Positions 1 through 10,108 are shown, counted from the first letter of the stretch. The stretch is 64,000 nt of DNA from Pseudomonas sp. R84 (GCF_009834515.1 NZ_CP019426.1:2903501-2967500), one strand, 5' to 3'. Program-made: numbers and translations. Notes: generated from the sequence alone by a model not told the origin.

Positions 1-280
1 ACCACGGCAAGGCGCGCGGCAGGTATTTCCAGTCCAGCCGCAATGGCCCCATCGGATCCAGCAGCATGGCTGGCAGGCGCTTGAGGATGGACGCGTCGGC
101 AATTGGAAACACCTGCTCGGTCGCCAGATGCCCGGCGTTGCCGAACGAGGCGCCGTGGCCGGGTGGCTGCTGATCAATCACCACCACACGCAATCCCTGG
201 CGCGCCAGACGCAGTGCGCAGGCGACGCCGATGATGCCGGCGCCGACCACAGCAATGTCGCGGGAGACGTTATTGGTCAT
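1..280 (-). CDS. FAD-dependent D-amino-acid dehydrogenase (5' part, runs off window)
   Basis: Only the first 93 codons lie inside the window; the gene continues beyond position 1. The N-terminus has the classic dinucleotide-binding fold ([17 protein letters not shown] followed by an acidic residue at VVVID), and then [11 protein letters not shown], typical of DadA-like flavoproteins. It overlaps the end of the aldehyde dehydrogenase by 11 nt, so it is part of the same operon. In this context it most likely oxidises D-hydroxyproline to the pyrroline carboxylate. Family is clear; the substrate is inferred from the neighbouring epimerase and deaminase. Confidence 0.85.
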   Translation of the reverse strand, partial: MTNNVSRDIAVVGAGIIGVACALRLARQGLRVVVIDQQPPGHGASFGNAGHLATEQVFPIADASILKRLPAMLLDPMGPLRLDWKYLPRALPW

Positions 281-1862
281 GGTACTGCGCTTCCCTTTGC
301 CCATCGAGCAGACGTCGCAATTGCAGCGGGTTGTCATGTTTCAACGCTTCAGGCAGCAAGTTCTCCGGGAAGTCCTGATAGCAGACCGGACGCAGAAAAC
401 GCAGGATCGCCGCTGTACCGACGGATGTAGTGCGCGCATCGGATGTGGCCGGGAACGGCCCGCCATGCACCATTGCGTCACACACCTCGACGCCGGTGGG
501 CCAGCCGTTGACCAGCAACCGACCGGCCTTGCGTTCCAGTGTCGGCAGCAGGTCGCGTGCCTGTTCCAGATCTTGCTCATCCAGATGCAATGTCGCGGTC
601 AACTGGCCCTCCAGATGTTCGGTGACCTGGCGGATTTCAGTTTCACTTTCGCATTGCACAATTAATGCAGCTGCACCGAAGGCTTCAGCTTGCAGGCGGT
701 GATCGGCGAGAAAGTCGGCGGCTTCGGTCACGAATACACGGGCCTGACATTGATTCGGGCCGTTGCCGCTTAGACCAACACCCGCGATGTTCGCACTGGC
801 ATTCTCGGCCAGCGCATTCACGGCAGATTCGTAAGCACTGAAGATGCCCTGTGTGAGCATCGTTTGCGCCGGACTGCGTTGAATAATTTCGGTGGTGGCG
901 CCAATGAATCTGTCCAGCGCCGGTTCTTTCAAGGCAATCACCAAGCCCGGATTAGTGCAGAACTGGCCCGCGCCCAGCGTCAGCGACGCCACAAACCCTT
1001 CAGCCAACGCCTGCGTGCGATTCTCCAGCGCCGCAGGAAACAGCAGCACCGGATTGATCGAACTCATTTCCGCGTATACCGGAATCGGCTCGGGCCGTGC
1101 TTGCGCCGCTTGAATCAATGCCAGACCGCCGCTGCGCGAGCCGGTGAAACCCACTGCTTTGATCCGTGGATCAGTGACCAGCGCAATGCCCACTTCGCGG
1201 CCGGAACCGTACAGCAACGAGAACACGCCTTCCGGCAAACCACAGGTTTTTACCGCCCGAGCGACTGCGCGGCCGACCAGTTCGCTGGTGCCGGGATGCG
1301 CACTGTGCGCTTTGACGATCACCGGGCAACCGGCGGCCAGCGCCGATGCGGTGTCACCGCCGGCCACGGAGAACGCCAGCGGGAAATTGCTCGCGCCGAA
1401 CACCGCGACCGGCCCCAGTGCAATCTGCCGTTGACGCAGATCCGCGCGCGGCAGTGGTTGGCGCTGCGGTTGCGCGCTATCGACGCGCACATCCAGCCAC
1501 TCACCAGCGCGGACCGTGCGGGCGAACATTCTTAATTGTTGGCAAGTGCGCCCGCGTTCGCCCAATAAACGCGCACGCGGCAGGCCGGTTTCGGTGTGGG
1601 CACGCTCGATCAGTTCATCGCCGAGGGCTTCGATTTCCTTGGCAATGCTTTCGATAAATTCGGCGCGGACATTCAGGGTAGTTTCGCGATAAACATCGAA
1701 CGCTGCCCAAGCCAGAGCACAGGCCTGTTCGACATGCTCGGCCGATCCACCGGCATACGCTGGTTGCAGCGCTTCATCGGTGGCCGGATTGATCCCGCGA
1801 ATGGCGGCGCGATTGCCCGCAACCGAGTGCTGTCCGATCAGCATGTGGCCCGTCAGAGTCAT
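270..1862 (-). CDS. Alpha-ketoglutaric semialdehyde dehydrogenase (ALDH family)
   Basis: This 530-residue aldehyde dehydrogenase oxidises 2,5-dioxopentanoate to 2-oxoglutarate, the last step of hydroxyproline breakdown. Visible residues are Asn159 (FGASNFP), the general base Glu265 (VYAEMSS) and the nucleophile Cys302 ([11 protein letters not shown]). The GQFCTNPG form is typical of the KGSADH subgroup. I chose ATG 1862 because AGGAAG lies just upstream; the reading frame extends 14 codons further without a ribosome binding site. It sits downstream of the DHDPS-family deaminase and overlaps the dehydrogenase. KGSADHs also serve sugar-acid pathways, but the epimerase next door makes hydroxyproline the likely role. 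Confidence 0.9.
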   Translation of the reverse strand: MTLTGHMLIGQHSVAGNRAAIRGINPATDEALQPAYAGGSAEHVEQACALAWAAFDVYRETTLNVRAEFIESIAKEIEALGDELIERAHTETGLPRARLLGERGRTCQQLRMFARTVRAGEWLDVRVDSAQPQRQPLPRADLRQRQIALGPVAVFGASNFPLAFSVAGGDTASALAAGCPVIVKAHSAHPGTSELVGRAVARAVKTCGLPEGVFSLLYGSGREVGIALVTDPRIKAVGFTGSRSGGLALIQAAQARPEPIPVYAEMSSINPVLLFPAALENRTQALAEGFVASLTLGAGQFCTNPGLVIALKEPALDRFIGATTEIIQRSPAQTMLTQGIFSAYESAVNALAENASANIAGVGLSGNGPNQCQARVFVTEAADFLADHRLQAEAFGAAALIVQCESETEIRQVTEHLEGQLTATLHLDEQDLEQARDLLPTLERKAGRLLVNGWPTGVEVCDAMVHGGPFPATSDARTTSVGTAAILRFLRPVCYQDFPENLLPEALKHDNPLQLRRLLDGQREAQYHDQ

Positions 1863-1933
1863 GGTGTCTTCCTGATGAAAAGGGAAATGCCTGCCGCGTA
1901 GCACTACGCATCGCGGCAGGTGAGGCTGAAGTG

Positions 1934-2881
1934 TCAGGCGAAGCTCTGTTCCGCCGACCAGTTCTCGTACCAGTGACGGAACAGCGAGTACTGCTTCTCG
2001 GCATAACGCCGCTGCGAATCGCTCAACGCATCGGTTTCGTTGAAGTGCAGGGTGTATTCCTTGTCGCCGTTGAGCACCATCAGGTGTTTGTAATACAGCA
2101 CCAGGTCGCAGCCTTCATCGAACGACGACAACACGGCCAGCGCCGATTCCAGCTCCCGCGCCTGACGACGGGCTTTGGCATCACCCTTGGCCGCTTGCTT
2201 GCTCAGCGCGACCAGTTGCAGCACCTCGCGGGGCAGCGCGTTGCCGATACCGGTGATCGCGCCGGTGGCGTTGCAGTTGACGAAACCGTGCACCACTTGG
2301 GTGTCGACGCCGACCATCAGGGTCACGTCTTCATCTTTGGAGGTGATGTTTTCGGCGGCGTAACGCAGGTCGGCGCCACCGCCAAACTCCTTGAAGCCGA
2401 TCAGGTTCGGGTGCTCGCGGCGCAGTTCGAAGAACAGGTCGGCGCGGGTGGCGAAGCCGTAGTAGGGGCTGTTGTAGATCACTGCCGGCAGGTTCGGCGC
2501 GGCTTGCAGAATCGCGGCGAAGTGGGCTTTTTGCGCGGCCGGCGAAGCACCACGGGACAGTACGCGTGGAATCACCATTAAACCCTGCGCGCCAACTTTC
2601 GCCGCGTGCGCCGCATGGGCAACCGCTTCGCGCGAGTTCACTGCGCCGGTTCCGACAATGGTTGGAATCCCGGCGGCGACCAGACGCGCCACGCCTTCCT
2701 GCCGTTCAGCCTCGGTGAGCAACGGCCAGTCGCCCATCGAACCGCAATAAACCACGGCGCTCATGCCGACATCGATCAGCTCGCGACCCTTGGCCACCAA
2801 CGCGTCGAAGTCCGGTTTGCGTTGGGCGGTGCACGGGGTCATCAGGGCCGGCATGCAACCGGTGAAGATGTTGTCGCTCAT
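1934..2881 (-). CDS. DHDPS/NAL-family 1-pyrroline-4-hydroxy-2-carboxylate deaminase
   Basis: This 315-residue TIM-barrel protein of the dihydrodipicolinate synthase/N-acetylneuraminate lyase family has the Schiff-base lysine Lys164 (LIGFKEFGG), the tyrosine motif YNSPYYG near residue 140 and the substrate loop [12 protein letters not shown] replacing the usual GTTGE. In hydroxyproline operons this family deaminates and dehydrates pyrroline-4-hydroxy-2-carboxylate to ketoglutarate semialdehyde. The start at 2881 (MSDNIF) leaves a short gap to the epimerase. Function is inferred from the operon, as the family also contains aldolases and sugar-acid dehydratases. Confidence 0.87.
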   Translation of the reverse strand: MSDNIFTGCMPALMTPCTAQRKPDFDALVAKGRELIDVGMSAVVYCGSMGDWPLLTEAERQEGVARLVAAGIPTIVGTGAVNSREAVAHAAHAAKVGAQGLMVIPRVLSRGASPAAQKAHFAAILQAAPNLPAVIYNSPYYGFATRADLFFELRREHPNLIGFKEFGGGADLRYAAENITSKDEDVTLMVGVDTQVVHGFVNCNATGAITGIGNALPREVLQLVALSKQAAKGDAKARRQARELESALAVLSSFDEGCDLVLYYKHLMVLNGDKEYTLHFNETDALSDSQRRYAEKQYSLFRHWYENWSAEQSFA

Positions 2882-2936
2882 TGCTTTAACTCCTTGGCAC
2901 ATCGTTCAAATTGAGGTGAAAAGTCAGCGCGGCGGC

Positions 2937-3863
2937 TCAGATGCCCCACGCGAACGGGTCTGCTTCGTCGATCAGCAACGTGCTGTCGGCGGTCATGTAG
3001 GCACGGCCGGTGATGAACGGGCGGATGCGTTCGCCATGCCATTCAAAGCGGCCTTCGAACTGGCTGCCGGTGATGCTCGCCTGCACCCAGGTTGCGCCGG
3101 GTTGCAGTTTTTCGTCGGCCGCAAGGCAGGCGAGTTTGGCGCTGGTGCCGGTGCCGCAAGGGGAGCGGTCGTAGGCTTTGCCAGGGCACATGACGAAGTT
3201 GCGGCTGTCGGCCCGATCGTCATCGGCGAACAGTTCGATGTGATCGATGACGGCACCGTCTTCGCCGAAAATGCCCTGATCTTCGAGGGCCTTGAGCATG
3301 GCCCAGGTGTACGCCGTGAGGTGTTCGACGTTGTCCATGGTCAGCGTCTGGCCGTGCTCGGAGACGAGGAAAAACCAGTTGCCGCCGTAAGCGACATCGC
3401 CGAATACACGGCCGTAACCCGGCACATCCACCGATACCTGTTTGCGGTGACGATAAGCGGGGACGTTGCCCAAGGTGACGGTTCCGTCGTCATGCAACGT
3501 GGCACTGACCGGGCCGACCGGGGTGTCGATCTTGTGGATGCCTGGCTCGATTTTCCCCAGGTACTGCAACGAGTTGATCAGGCCGATGGTGCCGTGGCCG
3601 CACATACCCAGATAACCGGCATTGTTGAAGAAAATCACCCCGCACGTGGCGTCCGGCGAGACCGGCGCGCAATACAACGCGCCGACCAGCACATCGTTGC
3701 CGCGCGGTTCCAGCAGGCAGGCGCGGCGCCATTGATCATGCTGAGTGCGCAGCGCATCGCGTTTTTCCACCATGCTGTTGCCGGGCAGATTCGGGAAGCC
3801 TGTCATCACCAGACGCGTGGGTTCACCGCCGGTGTGGGAATCAATGACGTGTAGTTCTTTCAT
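2937..3863 (-). CDS. lhpA: 4-hydroxyproline 2-epimerase (proline racemase family)
   Basis: This 308-residue enzyme converts trans-4-hydroxy-L-proline to cis-4-hydroxy-D-proline. Both catalytic cysteines are present: Cys88 in GMCGHGTIG and Cys236 in [11 protein letters not shown]. Together they mark an epimerase rather than the Thr-containing 3-hydroxyproline dehydratase subgroup. Length and cysteine spacing match the family. The start ATG at 3863 gives the standard N-terminus [17 protein letters not shown]; the frame is open far upstream, but that part overlaps the permease gene. It lies between the permease and the deaminase in one operon. Confidence 0.93.
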   Translation of the reverse strand: MKELHVIDSHTGGEPTRLVMTGFPNLPGNSMVEKRDALRTQHDQWRRACLLEPRGNDVLVGALYCAPVSPDATCGVIFFNNAGYLGMCGHGTIGLINSLQYLGKIEPGIHKIDTPVGPVSATLHDDGTVTLGNVPAYRHRKQVSVDVPGYGRVFGDVAYGGNWFFLVSEHGQTLTMDNVEHLTAYTWAMLKALEDQGIFGEDGAVIDHIELFADDDRADSRNFVMCPGKAYDRSPCGTGTSAKLACLAADEKLQPGATWVQASITGSQFEGRFEWHGERIRPFITGRAYMTADSTLLIDEADPFAWGI

Positions 3864-3885
3864 GATTAGATCCCGTTGGTTGATT

Positions 3886-5511
3886 TCAGTAGGCGCCGGC
3901 AGGGCGTGCAGAAACGGTCGAGGCAGGGGCGTTGACTTCGCTTTCCTCATCGTCCTCTTCCAGACGCAGCAGATGCGCCGGCACACCGGTTGCGGCACCC
4001 CAGTAATAAATGCCGGTGGCGCAAGCAGCGACGACGATGGTGTCGAACGGATGAGCGAGGATGCCGAGGCCACCAAAGGTGCCGAGTTTCGACAGAACGA
4101 TGGTCACCGCATAGAAGGCGATCAACCATGCCGAGGAACGCACTTGGCTGGCCAGATTCAGGTGAGCGGTCGGCACAAAACGACCGCAGAGCAGATAGAC
4201 GACGAACATCAGGATTTGCAGGCCGAGCAGCCACGACACAGTGTTCCAGCCCGACCAGTAGACAATCAGCGCGGCGATGATGAACGACACCGGCCCGAGC
4301 AGACCCATGCACTTGACCCGGAACGGTCGTGGCATGTCTGGCGCATTACGGCGCAGCGCGGCCACGGTCACCGGCGCCACGGCGTAACTCAACACCAGCG
4401 CAGCGGAAACCACGTTGATCAGCGCTTCCCACGACGGAAATGGCAGGGTCCAGAACACCGACAGAGCAAAGGTCAGCCACAGCGCCGGACGCGGAATCCC
4501 GGACTTCTCATCGATATGAGTGAAGACTTTGAAAAAGGTCCCGGTCTGCGCCCAGCCATAGATCACGCGTGGGGTGGCGTTCATGTAGATGTTGCCGCAG
4601 CCGCTCGGCGAGATCACCGCGTCGGCGACCACCAGATACGCCAGCCAGCCCACACCCAGTGCCAGGGCGATGTCGCGGTACGGCAGGGAAAATTCCTTGC
4701 TGATCCCGGCCCAGCCATTGGCGAGCATTTCCGTCGGGATGCTGCCGAGAAAGGCCATTTGCAGCAGCACATAAATCAACGTCGACAGCAGCACCGAGAG
4801 GATCAGTGCGATGGGAATGGTGCGCTGTGGATTCTTCACTTCACTGGCCACGGAGATGATCGGCGTCAGCCCCAGGTAAGCGAAAATCACGCCACCCGCC
4901 GACACCGCCATTTCGATACCGGACAAGCCGAACGGGGCGAAACCTTGTACTTGGAAATTCGCCGGTTTGAAGAAGGTGAACAGCACGCCGATCACCAACA
5001 GCGGCACGATGAACTTGAACACGCTGACCAGATTATTGGCCTTGGCGAAGGTTTTCACGCTGCGGTAGTTGAGCAGGAAAAACACGCACAGAAGGCCGAA
5101 CTGCACCAGCCAGCCGAGAATCGTCGGATCGCCGCTGCCAGCCTTGGTCAGCTCGGGAAACCACGCTGCTGCGTATTGGCGTGAGGCAACCACTTCGATC
5201 GCCACCAGACTGGAAAACGCAATCAGGGTAATGAAGCCCATCAAGTAGCCGAGCAGAGGCCCGTGGGAATAAACCGGATAGCGCACCACACCGCCGGCTC
5301 GCGGCAATGCAGCGCCTAGCTCGCAATAGACGATGCCCAGCAACAACACGGCAAAACCACCCAGCAGCCAGGAAAAAATCCCCGCCGGCCCGGCGATGGC
5401 GGACACATGACTGGCCGCGAACAACCAGCCGGAGCCGAAAATCGCCCCGAGTCCGATAAATGTGAGGTCGATCAGTGAAAGCTGTTTTTTGAACTTGCCT
5501 TGGCCTGACAT
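3886..5511 (-). CDS. APC-family amino acid permease
   Basis: This 541-residue membrane protein has about twelve hydrophobic helices. It begins with [20 protein letters not shown], the glycine-rich first helix of amino acid-polyamine-organocation transporters. It is the first gene of the minus-strand hydroxyproline operon, only 22 nt from the epimerase, so it probably imports hydroxyproline or proline. AAGAAGG lies upstream of ATG 5511. The C-terminal tail is charged and cytosolic ([11 protein letters not shown]). Confidence 0.88.
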   Translation of the reverse strand: MSGQGKFKKQLSLIDLTFIGLGAIFGSGWLFAASHVSAIAGPAGIFSWLLGGFAVLLLGIVYCELGAALPRAGGVVRYPVYSHGPLLGYLMGFITLIAFSSLVAIEVVASRQYAAAWFPELTKAGSGDPTILGWLVQFGLLCVFFLLNYRSVKTFAKANNLVSVFKFIVPLLVIGVLFTFFKPANFQVQGFAPFGLSGIEMAVSAGGVIFAYLGLTPIISVASEVKNPQRTIPIALILSVLLSTLIYVLLQMAFLGSIPTEMLANGWAGISKEFSLPYRDIALALGVGWLAYLVVADAVISPSGCGNIYMNATPRVIYGWAQTGTFFKVFTHIDEKSGIPRPALWLTFALSVFWTLPFPSWEALINVVSAALVLSYAVAPVTVAALRRNAPDMPRPFRVKCMGLLGPVSFIIAALIVYWSGWNTVSWLLGLQILMFVVYLLCGRFVPTAHLNLASQVRSSAWLIAFYAVTIVLSKLGTFGGLGILAHPFDTIVVAACATGIYYWGAATGVPAHLLRLEEDDEESEVNAPASTVSARPAGAY

Positions 5512-5742
5512 GGCATCGCCTTCTTGTGAGTTATTGGATAGGCAGTTGTGTCACTGGGACGCCCAGACTTTGAACGTGTCGACGCTGTGGCGATTGATGT
5601 TTTGCGGCGGCTTCGATGACGAAATCAGCACAGTCGCGCTGAATAAACGTGGCCCTCGACATGCTTTGAACCATGCTGCAATCTGCACGCGAAGGCCGCA
5701 TGGCGGGCGCTTCGTCCATCCACGTTACGAGGGGATTGTTTG
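5512..5742. promoter_or_regulatory. Divergent control region of the hydroxyproline operon and its PAS-AraC regulator
   Basis: A 231-nt gap separates the permease start from the regulator start on the other strand. It must carry promoters for both directions and probably the regulator's binding sites. I could not pick out a convincing -35/-10 pair or a clear repeat. Confidence 0.45.
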
Positions 5743-6513
5743 ATGCAGCAGGCGTTCTCGATCCTGTCTCAAGGCATTGATGGGCATCGTCCGCAGACAC
5801 TTGAGGAGCTGTTGGCCGGCGCGGCGCTGCTGCTGCCGATGCTCGATGTGATCCCTAACGCGGCGATTTTCATCAAGGATGTGCAGGCCCGTTACGTGCT
5901 CGCCAACCGCACGCTGGTGCAACGCTGTGGCTTGAAGGATCTGCGTCCGCTACTTGGCAAAACCAGCGCGCAGGTATTCCCGGCGCAACTCGGGCCGGGC
6001 TACACCGAGCAGGATCGCAAAGTGCTGGAGGAGGGCTTTGTGCTGGAGGATCAGCTTGAACTGCATCTGTACGGCAGCCGCGAACCAGGCTGGTGCCTGA
6101 CGCACAAGCAGCCGCTGTACAACCGTGACGGAGTGATCATTGGCCTGGCGGGGATTTCCGTGGACCTGCAATCGGCCAGTGAAACGCACCCGGCATTCGA
6201 GCGGCTGGCGGCTGTCGATGAGCATATCCGCGCGAATTTCAATCGCCGCGTGACCCTCGGTGAGCTGACCCGCATCGCTGGCATTTCCGTGGCGCAGCTG
6301 GAGCGTTACTGCAAACGCGTGTTTCACCTGACGCCACGGCAGATGATCCAGAAAGTACGCCTCGAACACGCGCATCGATTGCTGCACACCGACCTGCCGA
6401 TTACCGAAGTGGCGCTGCAATGCGGCTATACCGATCACAGCGCCTTCACCCGCCAGTTCAAGGCGTCGACCGGGTTTACGCCGCGTGAGTACCGGCAGGC
6501 CACCTCACCCTGA
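5743..6513 (+). CDS. PAS domain-containing AraC-family transcriptional regulator
   Basis: This 256-residue regulator has an N-terminal PAS-like segment (IPNAAIFIKDVQARYVLANR to about residue 115) and a C-terminal AraC double helix-turn-helix (about residues 150-253, including GELTRIAGISVAQLERY and GYTDHSAFTRQFK). ATG 5743 is preceded by GAGGGG at good spacing; a TTG one codon earlier is less likely. It is divergent from the hydroxyproline operon and is its probable activator. What the PAS domain senses cannot be read from sequence. Confidence 0.85.
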   Translation: MQQAFSILSQGIDGHRPQTLEELLAGAALLLPMLDVIPNAAIFIKDVQARYVLANRTLVQRCGLKDLRPLLGKTSAQVFPAQLGPGYTEQDRKVLEEGFVLEDQLELHLYGSREPGWCLTHKQPLYNRDGVIIGLAGISVDLQSASETHPAFERLAAVDEHIRANFNRRVTLGELTRIAGISVAQLERYCKRVFHLTPRQMIQKVRLEHAHRLLHTDLPITEVALQCGYTDHSAFTRQFKASTGFTPREYRQATSP

Positions 6514-6535
6514 TGAAATGGCACTGAGAAGCAAT

Positions 6536-6618
6536 GTAGGAGCTGCCGAAGGCTGCGATCTTTTGATTTTGTTTTTTAAGATCAAGATCAAAAGATCGCA
6601 GCCTTCGGCAGCTCCTAC
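6536..6618. repeat. REP-type inverted repeat (GTAGGAGCTGCCGAAGGCTGCG)
   Basis: An almost perfect 83-nt palindrome: GTAGGAGCTGCCGAAGGCTG reads inward from both ends, with arms of more than 30 bases around an AT-rich loop. This is a common intergenic repeat of fluorescent pseudomonads. It lies between convergent genes and may block read-through or protect 3' ends. Confidence 0.9.
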
Positions 6619-6625
6619 GAGGGCG

Positions 6626-7222
6626 TTAAGCCAGGACAGTCAGCCATGCCGAGAGCAGCAGTAACAAGGCAAGCGTCGCGTTCATCCGCTTGAACGCTTT
6701 CGGCGACCCCATCAATCGCGCACTGCCCACACCCAGCAACGCCCACAACGTCATGCATGGCAACGACACCAGCAGAAACGCCAGCGACAACACCAGCAGC
6801 CGCAGGGTCTTGTCACCACCGCCGACAAACACGCTGACCACCGCCACAGCCATCATCCACACTTTGGGGTTGACCAGTTGCAGCATCGCCGCGCCGAGCA
6901 CGCTGAAACCTTCTTCCTGCGTATCCGTCGGGTCCAGCGACGGCGGCGCACTGCGAAAGATCTGCCACGCCAGCCAGCTCAACCAGAGCACACCGCCCCA
7001 GGCCATCGCTTGCTGCACGCGCGGGTAGCGCAGCAAGGTTTCGCCGGCACCGAGGCCGACCACCAATACAATCAGTGCCGCCGCCGCGCAGGCACCAAAA
7101 ATGATCGGCAATGTGGCGAGCAAGCCTTGGCGCGAACTGTGGCTCAGCACCAGAATATTGGTCGGCCCCGGCGTGATCGAGGCAACGAAAGCAAACAGCA
7201 GGAAGGGCAATAATGACGCCAT
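6626..7222 (-). CDS. LysE/RhtB-family amino acid exporter
   Basis: This 198-residue integral membrane protein has five or six hydrophobic segments and the family signature SITPGPTNILVLSHSSRQG in the first helix. AAGGAAT is placed well before ATG 7222. It lies 54 nt downstream of the AraC regulator on the same strand, probably in one transcript. Such pairs usually export an amino acid whose excess the regulator senses; the substrate is unknown. Confidence 0.88.
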   Translation of the reverse strand: MASLLPFLLFAFVASITPGPTNILVLSHSSRQGLLATLPIIFGACAAAALIVLVVGLGAGETLLRYPRVQQAMAWGGVLWLSWLAWQIFRSAPPSLDPTDTQEEGFSVLGAAMLQLVNPKVWMMAVAVVSVFVGGGDKTLRLLVLSLAFLLVSLPCMTLWALLGVGSARLMGSPKAFKRMNATLALLLLLSAWLTVLA

Positions 7223-7276
7223 GGGCGGATTCCTTGGAAGTAAACACAGGAAGCCATGATCGCCAGCCGTTGTGGA

Positions 7277-8113
7277 TCAGTCTGGAAGGTTTGAGCAGCG
7301 CTTGCGGTAGTCGGCGGGGGTAAGCTGGTAGGCGCGGCGGAACCAGCGGCCCAGATGACTCTGGTCAGCAAAACCGAGCACGCTGGCGACCTGCGCCGGC
7401 GTTTCACCCCGGGCCAGCAACTGCCGCGCCTTGGCCAGCCGTAACTGGATCAGATACGCGTGGGGCGCCAGGCCAAAAGCAGACTTGAAGGCGCGGCTGA
7501 GACGAAAACGGTCTACCCCGCAGATCCGCGCGAGATCATCGAGACCGATATCTTCATAGGTGTGCGCGTGCAGATAATCCCGCGCCAGTTGCGCCACCAA
7601 TGGCAGGCGCGGATCGAAAACCTGGCGCTTGCGCCAGTCGAGATGGCGCGTGAGCGAGCTCAGCAAACCATCGACGGCGGTCTGCCGGACGATGCGCAGA
7701 TCGCCGTCATGCAGCGCATGGAAGGCTTGACTGATCGCTGTGGCCAGACGCGGATCCTGACTCAGCGTGTCGGCAAAACCGGGCTGGCTGTCGGCCGGGG
7801 CGTCTTCGAACAGCGCGTGCATTTCACGCTCCAGCCAGTGCGGATCGAGGTAGAGCATCGAATAGGTAAAACCTTCCTCGGTCGGCGCTTGCCCATCGTG
7901 GATTTCCCCCGGCTCCAGCAGGAACACGTTGCCCGGCGTACTGCGATGGCGCACGCGGCGGCAATTGAACTGCTGCACACCTTGCTCGGTGACGCCGACG
8001 AGGAAACTGTCATGCCAGTGCGGATCGTAGGCATGGCCCTCAAAGTGAGCGCGAATCGATTCAATCCCGGTGTCGACATCCTGGGAAAGATCGATCCAGT
8101 TGCGTTTATCCAC
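7277..8113 (-). CDS. AraC-family regulator with N-terminal cupin domain
   Basis: A 278-residue protein with an AraC-binding cupin (about residues 20-110: HDSFLVGVTEQG, LLEPGEIHDG) and a C-terminal DNA-binding domain (DIGLDDLARICGVDRFRLSRAF and GFADQSHLGRWFRRAY). I place the start at GTG 8113, because GGAGA lies five bases before it; the frame stays open only to a TTG further upstream. It precedes the LysE exporter and likely controls it. Confidence 0.85.
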   Translation of the reverse strand: MDKRNWIDLSQDVDTGIESIRAHFEGHAYDPHWHDSFLVGVTEQGVQQFNCRRVRHRSTPGNVFLLEPGEIHDGQAPTEEGFTYSMLYLDPHWLEREMHALFEDAPADSQPGFADTLSQDPRLATAISQAFHALHDGDLRIVRQTAVDGLLSSLTRHLDWRKRQVFDPRLPLVAQLARDYLHAHTYEDIGLDDLARICGVDRFRLSRAFKSAFGLAPHAYLIQLRLAKARQLLARGETPAQVASVLGFADQSHLGRWFRRAYQLTPADYRKRCSNLPD

Positions 8114-8251
8114 GAAGTCTCCAGTGTTCGGCGTTACAAAGGTGCGGCTCCATAAAATACCGCGCAATGGTGAAGGGCGTTTAGAAGATTTGTGCAGGTG
8201 AGGGGGCTAGACTCTGTAGGTCACGACCCCTTTGGCGGCAGGTGAAATACG

Positions 8252-8527
8252 ATGCTCAACCGATGCTCGCTCTGGGGCATGCTTACCCTGATCGGCCTCA
8301 GCCTGACGTTTAACGCAGGCTGTTCCAGCCGAAAACACTATCCACCGTCGGGTGTTGGCGATGCCTGCTACGCCAAAGCCTTGCCGTCGGTCGGCGAGGG
8401 CGGTCTGGCCTGGGGCTCCAGTTTGAACATGGCTCGGCAGAAGTCGATGAACAACTGCATCCGCTATGCCGGTCGGTCTGGAGGCACGCCGGATACCTGT
8501 CAGGTGGTCTTGGCCAAATGCAAATAG
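8252..8527 (+). CDS. Small outer-membrane-type lipoprotein of unknown function
   Basis: This 91-residue protein has a hydrophobic signal ending in a lipobox (FNAGC, Cys23), so it should be lipidated. The mature part is about 69 residues, with three further cysteines (CYAK, NNCIR, DTCQ) plus one near the C-terminus (KCK), suggesting disulfides. AGGTGA precedes ATG 8252. I do not recognise a named family. Confidence 0.75.
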   Translation: MLNRCSLWGMLTLIGLSLTFNAGCSSRKHYPPSGVGDACYAKALPSVGEGGLAWGSSLNMARQKSMNNCIRYAGRSGGTPDTCQVVLAKCK

Positions 8528-8534
8528 CTTTCTG

Positions 8535-8577
8535 TTGACATGGTTGCTTCAGGCAAATATATAGTTGCCTTAAGCAA
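8535..8577 (+). promoter_or_regulatory. Sigma-70 promoter overlapped by two MarR-type operators
   Basis: TTGACA (8535-8540) and TATATA (8558-8563) are separated by exactly 17 nt. Two inverted repeats of the form TTGC-N5-GCAA lie at 8544-8556, between the two boxes, and at 8565-8577, just after the -10 box. Their centres are 21 bp apart, about two helical turns. The arrangement predicts autorepression by the MarR domain of the gene that starts at 8595. Confidence 0.75.
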
Positions 8578-8594
8578 CTACTTGAGTATCTGCC

Positions 8595-9518
8595 ATGTCC
8601 AGCAGCCATCTCCTCGAACAAGCCGACGTTGTGCGCGGCTTCAACCGCTTCTACACCCATCAGATCGGCGTACTGCAGGAGCATCTGCTGCAAAGCGATT
8701 ACTCGCTGACTGAGCTGCGCATTTTGTATGAACTGGCCTCGCGTGGTGACCTGACCAGCGCTGATCTGCGCCAGATGCTCGGCCTCGATGCCGGCTATAT
8801 GAGCCGGATCATCAGCGGTTTCGAGAAGCGCGGCTTGATCCAGAAAGTCCCGTCGCCTACGGATGCCCGCGCTGCACAATTGCACCTCACTGACATCGGG
8901 CGCGAAATTCTGGTCCCGCTGGAAAAGGCTTCCCGCGAACAGATCGTCGCCATGCTCGAGCGATTGCCTGAACCGCAGCAAAAACAACTGATCGGCGCCA
9001 TGACGCTGATCCAGGCACTGCTGGAGGGCAGCAAGGATTCAACTTACCTGTTGCGCGATCCGCAGCCCGGCGACATGGGCACGGTGATGCAACAACAAGC
9101 GGCACTCTATACCCGCGAATACGGTTGGAACGCGGAGTTCGAGGTGTTGGTGGCGGAGGTGGTCGCCAAGTACCTGCGTGATTACGACCCGACGAGCGAG
9201 CGCTGCTGGATTGCGGAAAAGGACGGCAAGGTCATCGGCTCCGTGTTCATCGTCCGCCAGGACGCCACCACTGCCAAACTGCGCATGCTCTACGTCGACG
9301 CCAGCGCGCGGGGCTTGGGCATTGGCAGTCGTCTGGTCGAGGAGTGCCTGCGCTTTGCCCGGCAGATTGGCTACCAGAAAATGACCCTGTGGACGACCAG
9401 TAACCTGACGGCTGCACGCAAGATTTATCAGCAGGCCGGGTTTGAACTGGTGGAGGAAGAAGCTGTTCACAGCTTTGGCAAGGATCTGGTGAGTCAGACG
9501 TGGGCGCGGGCGTTGTGA
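8595..9518 (+). CDS. MarR-type HTH / GNAT acetyltransferase fusion protein
   Basis: The first ~150 residues form a MarR winged helix (LTELRILYELASRGDLTSADLRQMLGLDAGYMSRIISGFEKRG, written here in outline only as residues 33-76). The last ~150 residues form a GNAT domain with the acetyl-CoA loop ARGLGIGSRLVEE and NLTAARKIYQQAGF. Its promoter carries two palindromes suited to a MarR dimer. This two-domain family is widespread in pseudomonads; the acetylated substrate is unknown. Confidence 0.88.
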   Translation: MSSSHLLEQADVVRGFNRFYTHQIGVLQEHLLQSDYSLTELRILYELASRGDLTSADLRQMLGLDAGYMSRIISGFEKRGLIQKVPSPTDARAAQLHLTDIGREILVPLEKASREQIVAMLERLPEPQQKQLIGAMTLIQALLEGSKDSTYLLRDPQPGDMGTVMQQQAALYTREYGWNAEFEVLVAEVVAKYLRDYDPTSERCWIAEKDGKVIGSVFIVRQDATTAKLRMLYVDASARGLGIGSRLVEECLRFARQIGYQKMTLWTTSNLTAARKIYQQAGFELVEEEAVHSFGKDLVSQTWARAL

Positions 9519-9562
9519 TCTGATTTTCATCGGTGGGTGCAGTGAAAAGGCAGACGAAAAAA

Positions 9563-9588
9563 AACCGCCTTTGCGGGGCGGTTCTTTT
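9563..9588 (+). terminator. Intrinsic terminator of the MarR-GNAT gene
   Basis: The stem AACCGCC/GGCGGTT (9563-9569 with 9577-9583) encloses a 7-nt loop and is followed by CTTTTG. A run of A's on the other side would let it work in both directions. Confidence 0.8.
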
Positions 9589-10009
9589 GTAAACCTTGGG
9601 TTGCGACCGAGGTTTGTTGCTTCACTAGCTGCTTTAACGTTCGCTCATGGTAGGAGTCTTTGTGCCCCCTTGCAAGGTTAAAGTTCGTATGAAGCTGGTT
9701 GTTTGTGCTATTTCATTTCCAGAAAAAGCTGGCAGAAATAATGGTTAACAAAACAGAAAATTACTTTTCCTGAAAGCCTTTGAATGAAGGTTATGATGCG
9801 GGCGCTCACTTGTTCGAGCAGCGGTGAGGCCAGGCTGGTGACTAAACGGTTTCATGCCCTTTGACACGGTTTTGCACCCGTGCCGGAATGATGTTTCGGA
9901 GGGATTTCAACCGGCCGCCTCACTAGCTGCTTTAACGTGCAGGCTGAAGGCAAGCATGATCCGGTAAGTTTGCCGGAGGTTTGGCCCCCAGCCCCGGAGG
10001 CCAAAACGT
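9589..10009 (+). other. Intergenic region with duplicated leader motif
   Basis: The 19-mer TCACTAGCTGCTTTAACGT occurs twice, at 9622-9640 and 9920-9938. Each copy is followed by CGTATGAAGCT (ATG at 9689 and at 10010). The first copy opens only a 19-codon frame (9689-9748) with poor ribosome binding. The second leads into the better 32-codon ORF. Two hairpins precede the second ATG: CCGG/CCGG at 9961-9976, and TTTGGCC (9980-9986) with GGCCAAA (9999-10005), which partly covers the GGAGG at 9996-10000. No longer gene fits the 881-nt gap. Confidence 0.5.
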
Positions 10010-10108
10010 ATGAAGCTTTTGCTGCGTACGCTGAGCCTTGTATGGAGATTGTTTAAAGCATTTCGCTTTTACGAGTTCCTGCGAGACCACTTTGACGACC
10101 TGAAGTAA
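10010..10108 (+). CDS. Putative 32-residue basic amphipathic small protein
   Basis: ATG 10010 has a perfect GGAGG at 9996-10000 and opens 32 codons ending in TAA at 10106-10108. The peptide is MKLLLRTLSLVWRLF, then KAFRFYEFLRDHFDDLK. It is basic and hydrophobic at the start and acidic near the end, consistent with a membrane-surface helix. A strong terminator follows 18 nt later, which gives a compact transcript. I do not recognise the family. It could instead be an sRNA with a chance ORF. Confidence 0.5.
   Translation: MKLLLRTLSLVWRLFKAFRFYEFLRDHFDDLK

Noticed and set aside
1596..1901. Small plus-strand frames over the aldehyde dehydrogenase
   Set aside because: They are shadows of a gene whose catalytic residues are all intact on the other strand.
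3745..5184. 479-codon plus-strand frame opposite the permease and epimerase genes
   Set aside because: It lies antisense to two genes with clear family motifs, has no recognisable domain and is rich in Arg/His/Gln, as expected for a GC-rich shadow frame.
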